From CAZLBV01 sp964557845 (GTDB lineage Bacteria > Acidobacteriota > Aminicenantia > Aminicenantales > Aminicenantaceae): 30,755 nt of DNA. Positions within the stretch are counted from its first letter, which is position 1. The number at the start of each line of letters is the position of its first letter. The notes below the pieces were generated by a model. That model did not search any database and was not told the origin of the DNA. It saw nothing but the letters and a program-made list of their open reading frames with translations. The translations under genes were made by a program, and so were the position numbers. The DNA lies in the NCBI GenBank assembly GCA_964557845.1, contig CAZLBV010000266.1, forward strand, positions 1 through 30,755, written 5' to 3'. Shown piece by piece: positions 25,259 through 30,755 of the stretch.

Positions 25259-25488
25259 CCGGTCACCTATTTCGGTCAGTCCAATCTTAAATTTTAAAAT
25301 CGAGTTACTTGCCATAGTAATTTCTCATAAATAACTACTGCCGGCAAACCATTTTTATTCAATCTGCTTCATTTTTATCTCAAATACTCATTTTCCAACA
25401 TATACGCTCTACTAACCTGGATCATACTTATTTGAATCTAAAGTATCCTCACTCTTAAACTCAAGCTGATATCTGCTGAAGATCAAAT

Positions 25489-25517
25489 TTGAAGTTAACG
25501 AAATATTGGTATAGAAT
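25489..25517 (+). promoter_or_regulatory. Candidate promoter of the GltS-type symporter gene
   Basis: TTGAAG (25489-25494) and TAGAAT (25512-25517) are separated by 17 bp, giving a start near 25524 and a leader of under 20 nt that contains the AAAGGAG before the ATG at 25542. It lies in the divergent space shared with the ECF sigma gene. Confidence 0.45.
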
Positions 25518-25541
25518 TGGTGTCACGACAATAAAGGAGAT

Positions 25542-26897
25542 ATGGATTTGGAATTCCTTTACAGCATCTGCGTTCTCTCGATCTTTCTTCTCTTTGGTAA
25601 ACTTCTAAGAGCTAATATAAAACTCCTGCAAATACTTTTCTTGCCCTCAGCCATTATTGCCGGGTTTTTAGCCCTCTTTATGGGGCCCTATGGATTGAAT
25701 CTTATACCGGCCTGGATCATCAATCATTGGAGTCCCCTTCCAGGAATCCTGATAAATATTGTATTTGCTTCACTCTTCTTAGGAATTGACATCCCAAAGG
25801 TAAAGAAAATCTGGAATTATGGAGGTTCTCAACTCTGTTTTGGAGTCGTGGCCGGTATGGGACAATACTTCATAGCCTTGCTGGTAACCGTTTTCCTATT
25901 AGTGCCGGTATTTAAGGTTCACGAACTTTTCGCCTGTATTGTAGAGATCGGATTCTCAGGCGGGCATGGAACTGCAGCCGGCATGAAAGATGCTTTTAGA
26001 GGATATGGCTTTGTTGAAGGAGGAGACCTTGCTTTAATGTCCGCAACTGTGGGCATCCTCACTGCCGTTCTGGCGGGAATGATCCTGATAAACATCGCCA
26101 TTCGGAAAAATTACTGTGCTTATCTGAGTGAAAAAAAAGGGATTCCATCCTACAAAAAGAAAGGATTGATCCCAAAACCAGAACGATTTTCGATCGCAAC
26201 CGCGACAGTCGCATCGGAAGCCATCGAGCCACTAACTTTCCACTTCAGCATCATTGCGATCGCTGTAACCATAGGGTGGGCTATGCTATCCGGCCTCCAT
26301 TATATTAATGCAGAATTTGATAAATTTCCACTTTTCCCGTTAGCTATGATAGGAGGGCTCATCATACAAAAAATTGCCATCGCTACCAAGGTTGATAAAT
26401 ATTTTGATAAAAACACCTTTGACAGAATTTTGGGATTTGCCCTGGATATCCTTGTTATTTCCGCGATCGCAACCATAAAACTCGATGTTTTTCTGGCTAA
26501 TGTCTGGCCATTCACCATCATCATGGCCACAGGGATTACATGGATGATCTTTTGTGCTGTGTTCATTGCCCCCAGGATGTTTAAAAAATACTGGTTTGAA
26601 AGAGGGATAACGGAATTCGGGATGCAGACAGGTGTAACAGCAATCGGCCTGATGCTGCTGCGTGTGGTGGATCCTCTCTACAAAACCGATACTGCCAAGG
26701 CCTTTGGATTCAAGCAAATGATATATGAACCTTTTCTCGGAGGAGGATTCATTACCGCCTTCGCGCCCATGCTTATCTCCAACCTGGGAGTTTGGCTTTC
26801 TATGGGTATCACTTTTGCCTTTATGGCTCTCTTTTTTCTCATTTCCTATTTAAACGGTTGGGTAAATTTCAAACCTGAATTGGAATTCAAGGATTAG
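25542..26897 (+). CDS. Sodium/glutamate symporter, GltS (ESS) family
   Basis: GltS-family carriers take up glutamate with sodium through two inverted five-helix halves with re-entrant loops. The 451-residue protein is strongly hydrophobic with about ten to twelve membrane segments and carries the hallmark re-entrant loop EIGFSGGHGTAAGMKDAF near residues 132-149. The second-half counterpart is less canonical here (GITEFGMQTGVTAIGLMLLR). It is somewhat longer than E. coli GltS (401), mainly through a basic central loop around 186-215 (AYLSEKKGIPSYKKKGLI). AAAGGAG precedes the ATG. The substrate might be another acidic amino acid. It ends 29 bp from the convergent rlmB. Confidence 0.85.
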   Translation: MDLEFLYSICVLSIFLLFGKLLRANIKLLQILFLPSAIIAGFLALFMGPYGLNLIPAWIINHWSPLPGILINIVFASLFLGIDIPKVKKIWNYGGSQLCFGVVAGMGQYFIALLVTVFLLVPVFKVHELFACIVEIGFSGGHGTAAGMKDAFRGYGFVEGGDLALMSATVGILTAVLAGMILINIAIRKNYCAYLSEKKGIPSYKKKGLIPKPERFSIATATVASEAIEPLTFHFSIIAIAVTIGWAMLSGLHYINAEFDKFPLFPLAMIGGLIIQKIAIATKVDKYFDKNTFDRILGFALDILVISAIATIKLDVFLANVWPFTIIMATGITWMIFCAVFIAPRMFKKYWFERGITEFGMQTGVTAIGLMLLRVVDPLYKTDTAKAFGFKQMIYEPFLGGGFITAFAPMLISNLGVWLSMGITFAFMALFFLISYLNGWVNFKPELEFKD

Positions 26898-26926
26898 GAT
26901 CTCAGAAAACTTTGCTAGATCCAGAC

Positions 26927-27667
26927 TCATTTAGAGGAGCGTTTTGTATTCTGTTTATTTCTCTGTCGGACAACTTCATACATAAAAACCGCTGCGGCTG
27001 CAGCCACATTCAAGGAACCTATATCGGATTTAACCGGCAGCGACAGAATCACATCACAATTGTCTCTGGATAACTGACGGATGCCCTTGCCTTCTGAGCC
27101 GAAAACCAGCGCTACTGGTCCCGTATAATCAAAAGCATCCCACGCCTTTTCCCCACCGGCCTCTGCTCCCACCACCCAGAATCCTTTTTTTTTGAGAAGA
27201 TCGATCGTTCGAGCCAAATTCGTTACCTGAGCTACCTTAATATGCTCCAATCCTCCGGCCGAAACCTTGTCAACTACATCTGTCAAACCTGATGATCTTC
27301 TTTCGGGAAGAACAATCCCATCTACACCTGCACAAACTGCTGTCCGTATAATGGCTCCCAGATTCTGGGGATCTTCGATTCCATCCAATAAAATAATCAC
27401 TGGATTTTCCGAATGGCTTAAAATATCATCCAGAGATGAAAATTCTTTCTGGGTAACAAAAGCGATCAATCCTTGGTGCTTCCTATCAATCCGGTCGAGA
27501 TGTTTTCTGGGAACATATAAAAGAGCAAGTCTCTGCTTTCTGGCAAGCTCTATGATCTCATCGATCCGCCCTTTTCTAATGTCTTTCTGGATCATGATCT
27601 TGTTTATACGATGCGGGGATACCTTAACGATCTCATATACGGAATTAAGGCGGCTTATTTTGTTCAT
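26927..27667 (-). CDS. rlmB: 23S rRNA (guanosine-2'-O-)-methyltransferase RlmB, SpoU family
   Basis: RlmB methylates the ribose of G2251 in the peptidyl-transferase loop of 23S rRNA using SAM. The 246-residue protein has the N-terminal L30e-like RNA-binding domain (about 1-75) and the SPOUT knot domain with the three SpoU motifs: LLDGIEDPQNLGAIIRTA, LVFGSEGKGI and LPVKSDIGSLNVAAAAAVFM. Length matches E. coli RlmB (243). The Shine-Dalgarno is weak (AGGGAG far upstream). It lies 51 bp after the aldehyde dehydrogenase gene and may share its transcript. Confidence 0.93.
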   Translation of the reverse strand: MNKISRLNSVYEIVKVSPHRINKIMIQKDIRKGRIDEIIELARKQRLALLYVPRKHLDRIDRKHQGLIAFVTQKEFSSLDDILSHSENPVIILLDGIEDPQNLGAIIRTAVCAGVDGIVLPERRSSGLTDVVDKVSAGGLEHIKVAQVTNLARTIDLLKKKGFWVVGAEAGGEKAWDAFDYTGPVALVFGSEGKGIRQLSRDNCDVILSLPVKSDIGSLNVAAAAAVFMYEVVRQRNKQNTKRSSK

Positions 27668-27718
27668 TTATTTGATATATCGAACTCCCTAAAATTCAAA
27701 CCTTTATCTCAATTCATT

Positions 27719-29140
27719 TCAGATTTCCGGAAGATAAAAACATACTACCTTTGGCTCCGTCATCTCCTGCAGGGCAAATTTTATGCCCTCTCTGCCCAAT
27801 CCGGAATATTTTACCCCCCCAAAGGGCATAGAATCCAGACGGTAATCAGTTGAATCATTAACTATGACTCCCCCACAATCCAGACCATAGACTGCCTTAA
27901 AGGCCACATTTACATCCCGGGTAAATACGGCTGCATGTAGACCGAAGGGAAGAGAATTCGCTTTTTCGAGGGCCTCATCCAGATCTTCTATCGGGTAAAG
28001 ATTAACAGTGGGCCCAAAAACCTCTTCGCAGTGTAAGCTTGCATCCTCAGGAACATTTTCCAGTACCGTGGGTTCAACCAGTGCATTTGTTCTTTTCCCT
28101 CCGGTCAACACCGTTGCTCCCTTTTTAACAGCTTCCTGTATCCACAATTCTACCCGCTGTGCTTCTTCCGCGGTTATCATAGGCCCCATATCAGTATCCT
28201 CCAGTAGTTTGTCACCGATCTTATATTTAGCCGTGCGCGCGACAAATTTGTCGCGAAAGATATTATATATCTTTCTATGGATATACAGGCGCTGCACTCC
28301 GATGCAGTTCTGCCCGGCCGCCCAGAATGCACCGGAAACACAGGATTCAACGGCCCAATCGACATCGGCGTCACCCCATACAATAACCGGGGAATCAGAT
28401 CCCAGTTCCATTCCCATCTTCTTAATCCCGGCCAAAGAAGCTATCCTTTTCCCAGCTTCAACTCCTCCTGTAAAGGATATCATGCGGGGGATATCATTTG
28501 TAACCAGAGAATCTCCTATCTCAGAACCTATGCCAATGATAACCTGGAGCATCTTCGGAGGCAGGCCAGCTTCTAAAAAAGCCCCGGCAAGCTTTAAAGC
28601 GGATAGGGGAGTAACGGTAGCTGGTTTCAAAACCACAGAATTTCCTGCTGCCAGCGCCGGCCCCAGTTTATGGGCAACCAGATTAAGGGGATCATTAAAG
28701 GGGGTTATCGCCAGGATCACACCTATAGGAAACCTGAAATAATAACCCTTTCTTTGCTCTCCTCCAGGAAAGGAATCAAAGGGAATGGTTTCTCCTAAAA
28801 TCCGTTTTGATTCTTCTGCTGAGACTGTCAGAGTGTTCACACATCGGGAAACTTCCTTTCTGGCTTCACGTATGGTCTTTGAGGCTTCCCGGGCGATCAG
28901 AACAGCAAAGTCCTCCAGATTGTCCGAAACAATGGCAGCGGTTTTATTCAGAATACAGGCCCGGTCAAAGACGGTCATCCTTTTGCCTTCAATAAATCCT
29001 TGAGCGGCTGCTTTGAACGCGATACTCACATCACTTTGGCTGGCTCTGGGGACGATATCTACCAGAGAATCATCAAAAGGATCACGGACTTCTAATTTGT
29101 CTCCCCGGTCAACCCATTCTCCATTTAAAAGCATCTTCAT
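27719..29140 (-). CDS. NAD(P)-dependent aldehyde dehydrogenase, substrate unknown
   Basis: The 473-residue protein is a full ALDH-superfamily enzyme: NAD-binding ITPFNDPLNLVAHKLGPALA, VLKPATVTPLSALKL, FTGGVEAGKRI, general base Glu245 in MELGSDSP, catalytic Cys279 in FWAAGQNCIGVQRLYI, and C-terminal CEEVFGPTVNLYP and FGLHAAVFT. The set FPGGEQRKGYYFRFPIGV and GQNCIGVQR resembles the lactaldehyde/GapN-like and succinate-semialdehyde groups, where non-phosphorylating oxidation to the acid takes place. The start (ATG 29140) overlaps the homoserine dehydrogenase stop by ATGA, so the two are translationally coupled, an unusual pairing. An 18-bp perfect palindrome lies inside the gene at 28238-28255. 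Confidence 0.9.
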   Translation of the reverse strand: MKMLLNGEWVDRGDKLEVRDPFDDSLVDIVPRASQSDVSIAFKAAAQGFIEGKRMTVFDRACILNKTAAIVSDNLEDFAVLIAREASKTIREARKEVSRCVNTLTVSAEESKRILGETIPFDSFPGGEQRKGYYFRFPIGVILAITPFNDPLNLVAHKLGPALAAGNSVVLKPATVTPLSALKLAGAFLEAGLPPKMLQVIIGIGSEIGDSLVTNDIPRMISFTGGVEAGKRIASLAGIKKMGMELGSDSPVIVWGDADVDWAVESCVSGAFWAAGQNCIGVQRLYIHRKIYNIFRDKFVARTAKYKIGDKLLEDTDMGPMITAEEAQRVELWIQEAVKKGATVLTGGKRTNALVEPTVLENVPEDASLHCEEVFGPTVNLYPIEDLDEALEKANSLPFGLHAAVFTRDVNVAFKAVYGLDCGGVIVNDSTDYRLDSMPFGGVKYSGLGREGIKFALQEMTEPKVVCFYLPEI

Positions 29141-30159
29141 TTCATCCCCCCTAATTTTAAAAGATCTACCAGCAGGCTGAATCCTGTTTCTCGTTTACCT
29201 GCACCCGGCCCTACTATAGTAATTTCACCTAGAGTATCCGTGGTTATTGTAACTGCGTTGGCAGCGCCCATAACACCTGCTAAAGGATGGGATATATCCA
29301 CTTTTTCCGGGCCAACTGAAGCTTTTATCTCTTTCCCTTCCCGACAAACCTTCCCTATCAGCTTATATCTTTTTTTCGATCTTTCAGCCTCAGCCACAGC
29401 ATCTGCAGATATGCCGGTGATCCCTTCACATGGATAATCAAAAGGATCTTTATTTGCCCCAAATACAGCTTTGGCTAAAATCGTTACTTTTGCCAGGGCA
29501 TCCCAGCCTAAAACATCTGCGTCCGGAACAGCCTCGGCATATCCCAATTCCTGGGCTTTTTTTAAAGCAGTTTCATAACCTGAACCAGCTTCCATCTGAG
29601 TAAGGATATAATTAGTTGTCCCGTTCAGGATACCTTTAATCTCCTCAATGTTGCTTCCAGCCAGGGTTTCTCTAATCAGGTTTAATAAGGGGGTCCCACT
29701 CATTACGGTTCCTTCAAATAATAACCTCGCATCATTAATCTTCGCCAGCTCCATGAGTTCATGGAAATGAAGAGCTAATGGACCTTTGTTGGTTGTGACC
29801 ACATGCATGCCTTTGGATAAGGCCGTCCTTAGGTGAGAGGCCGCCGGTTCAGCGGTTTTTATATCTGTGTACGTCGCTTCTACAATCACGTCTGCCTCGG
29901 AGTCTTGAATCATTCTCAGGGCATCCCGTTTATAAACAGGACCGGAATCCTTGTCCAGTTTTCCTTTTTCCTTAACCGCTTTAACTGCTTGGTCCAGGTT
30001 AATTCCCTCTGGATCATATAAACTCCCTAAGTTTATATCGGATATTCCTGTGACTACGAATTCAAATCCATATTTTTTAGCAAGATAATCTTTTTTTTCC
30101 AACAGTAAATCTGCCAAACCCTGGCCTACCGTACCAAATCCTATAAAAATCAAACGCAT
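29137..30159 (-). CDS. hom: Homoserine dehydrogenase, short form without ACT domain
   Basis: The enzyme reduces aspartate semialdehyde to homoserine, the branch point to threonine and methionine. The 340-residue protein begins with the dinucleotide motif IFIGFGTVGQGLADLL (residues 4-19), followed by the catalytic region TNKGPLALHFHELM and the substrate domain EGTVMSGTPLLNLIRETLAG, IKGILNGTTNYILTQME, AEAVPDADVLGWDALAK and the final VGPGAGKRETGFSLLVDL. There is no C-terminal ACT domain, so no direct feedback by threonine is expected. A near-perfect AGGAGG four bases before the ATG predicts strong translation. Aspartokinase and aspartate-semialdehyde dehydrogenase are not nearby; the partner is an ALDH. 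Confidence 0.92.
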   Translation of the reverse strand: MRLIFIGFGTVGQGLADLLLEKKDYLAKKYGFEFVVTGISDINLGSLYDPEGINLDQAVKAVKEKGKLDKDSGPVYKRDALRMIQDSEADVIVEATYTDIKTAEPAASHLRTALSKGMHVVTTNKGPLALHFHELMELAKINDARLLFEGTVMSGTPLLNLIRETLAGSNIEEIKGILNGTTNYILTQMEAGSGYETALKKAQELGYAEAVPDADVLGWDALAKVTILAKAVFGANKDPFDYPCEGITGISADAVAEAERSKKRYKLIGKVCREGKEIKASVGPEKVDISHPLAGVMGAANAVTITTDTLGEITIVGPGAGKRETGFSLLVDLLKLGGMK

Positions 30160-30236
30160 TATTACCTCCTGGAAGGACTCTTCTCAGACAAATGTATGAT
30201 ATCTGAATTATCAAGAGTTATAAACTCTCAAAAAAT

Positions 30237-30265
30237 CGAATATCATAGGAATTCTTGTATGTCAA
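30237..30265 (-). promoter_or_regulatory. Candidate promoter of hom-ALDH-rlmB
   Basis: On the minus strand, a perfect TTGACA (30265-30260) is followed after 17 bp by TATTCG (30242-30237), a poor -10. The 15-bp dyad AGAGTT-ATA-AACTCT (30214-30228) would lie at or just after the start of transcription and could be an operator or a small leader hairpin. Confidence 0.35.
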
Positions 30266-30410
30266 GAAAAGTAAGCATTAGAAGTTCCCCCATTTTTTGG
30301 TACAAGTAAGCATAGACCTCAGACTTTTCGTAATCAGGATGAAATTTTTTTCTATCCTCATTTACTTCGTCCCCAGACTGTTTTAATCGTAAGGAGTATT
30401 TTCTTGCCAT
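30243..30410 (-). CDS. Possible small protein of 55 residues, unknown
   Basis: An uninterrupted frame from ATG 30410 encodes a charged, hydrophilic 55-residue peptide (MARKYSLRLKQSGDEV near the start; DYEKSEVYAYLYQKMGELL in the middle). Composition looks protein-like rather than random, but there is no clear ribosome-binding site and I recognise no family. It may be a real small gene, a remnant of a longer one, or chance. The candidate hom promoter overlaps its 3' end. Confidence 0.25.
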   Translation of the reverse strand: MARKYSLRLKQSGDEVNEDRKKFHPDYEKSEVYAYLYQKMGELLMLTFLDIQEFL

Positions 30411-30482
30411 TTTCCATTTAAATAGATATTCTTATTATTTTAAGATGGATTTTTGCTAATTAACGGGATGTTGGATTAGGCG

Positions 30483-30755
30483 ATGAGGAAAATTTCTCCC
30501 ATAGTGATTGGAATCCTTGTCTTGTTTGTATTCTTGTTCCTCTCCTGCTGCCGTAACGGTTCTCTTCCCGAAGAACCGGAAGAGAAGATCAAAGATTATT
30601 CGAAAATCCTCAAAAAAAATCCCAATGATGTCATTTCTTTGAATAATAGGGCTGGAACATACTATGAAAACGGACAGTATCTTGAGGCGATCGAAGATTA
30701 CAGTAAAGCAATCCAATTAAACCCAGATATAACGGATTTTTATATTAATCGGGGT
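30483..30755 (+). CDS. TPR-repeat lipoprotein, 3' truncated by window edge
   Basis: The first 91 codons are present. The N-terminus is a lipoprotein signal: basic MRK, the hydrophobic segment VIGILVLFVFLF, then the lipobox LSC with Cys at about residue 21. After a short acidic linker the sequence shows one full tetratricopeptide repeat (NDVISLNNRAGTYYENGQY, then LEAIEDYSKAIQLNPD) and the start of the next. Such proteins are membrane-anchored periplasmic scaffolds; the partner is unknown. Confidence 0.85.
   Translation, partial: MRKISPIVIGILVLFVFLFLSCCRNGSLPEEPEEKIKDYSKILKKNPNDVISLNNRAGTYYENGQYLEAIEDYSKAIQLNPDITDFYINRG

Larger units (their letters stand above)
30160..30482. other. 323-bp divergent intergenic region
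   Basis: AT-rich space between hom (minus) and the TPR lipoprotein gene (plus). It contains a candidate hom promoter (30237-30265), a dyad AGAGTT-ATA-AACTCT (30214-30228), a 10-bp direct repeat AAGTAAGCAT (30269-30278 and 30304-30313, 35 bp apart) and one possible 55-codon frame on the minus strand. No RNA gene was recognised. Confidence 0.6.

Noticed and set aside
26897..26922. GGATCT/AGATCC inverted repeat between gltS-type and rlmB genes as a bidirectional terminator
   Set aside because: The 14-base loop is long, the stem only 6 bp, and there is no T-run on either side.
28008..28742. 244-codon plus-strand frame inside the aldehyde dehydrogenase gene
   Set aside because: Antisense shadow of a well-conserved enzyme; low-complexity Ser/Pro-rich translation with no family pattern.
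30456..30716. 86-codon minus-strand frame at the right edge
   Set aside because: It is the antisense of a clear TPR lipoprotein on the plus strand.

Overview
The window (30,755 bp) is bacterial chromosome from a fairly AT-rich, diderm (Gram-negative-type) bacterium. The evidence for an outer membrane with LPS is a complete set of Kdo synthesis genes (kdsB, kdsA, kdsD-type, kdsC), a GDP-mannose branch, and an outer-membrane beta-barrel protein with a signal peptide. No rRNA, tRNA, CRISPR array, transposase or phage gene was seen. The lineage cannot be fixed from the sequence alone. The style of the genes (bacterial AspRS, Cys-rich HisRS, bactofilin beside parAB, B12-binding-type radical SAM, many NtrC-type two-component genes) would fit the Acidobacteriota/Aminicenantota neighbourhood, but that is inference.

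Region 1 (1-10,859, + strand) is one tightly packed run of genes: mnmG (5' end cut by the window edge), a 14-bp parS palindrome, parA, parB, bactofilin, kdsB, pyrG, kdsA, a KpsF/KdsD isomerase, kdsC, a phosphohexomutase and a mannose-1-phosphate guanylyltransferase. Most junctions overlap by a few bases. It joins the chromosome-segregation locus that usually lies near the origin to LPS precursor supply: PyrG makes the CTP that KdsB uses, KdsD-KdsA-KdsC make Kdo, and the last two genes make GDP-mannose.

Region 2 (10,860-14,502, + strand) holds a small outer-membrane barrel protein and an 840-residue protein that appears to join a protein-kinase-like N-terminal domain to a multi-pass membrane domain. 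The second has its own good promoter with a dyad. It is the best candidate for an undescribed function.

Region 3 (14,521-18,602, - strand) is an accA-hisS-aspS operon behind a recognisable promoter. Region 4 (18,716-20,707, - strand) is the wreck of a histidine kinase/NtrC-type regulator pair. It carries premature stops in both genes and internal losses that remove the ATP-binding cores of both proteins, and a beta-barrel-like stretch sits inside the kinase sensor region. Region 5 (20,864-23,093, - strand) is a tandem-MerR regulator followed by a radical SAM enzyme.

Region 6 (23,258-25,258, - strand) is an ECF sigma factor, a zinc-finger anti-sigma membrane protein, a YbjQ-family protein and a secreted protein, probably one regulon unit. 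It is divergent from a GltS-type sodium/glutamate symporter (25,542-26,897, +). Region 7 (26,927-30,159, - strand) is homoserine dehydrogenase, an aldehyde dehydrogenase and the rRNA methyltransferase RlmB. The window ends in a TPR lipoprotein on the + strand, cut by the edge.
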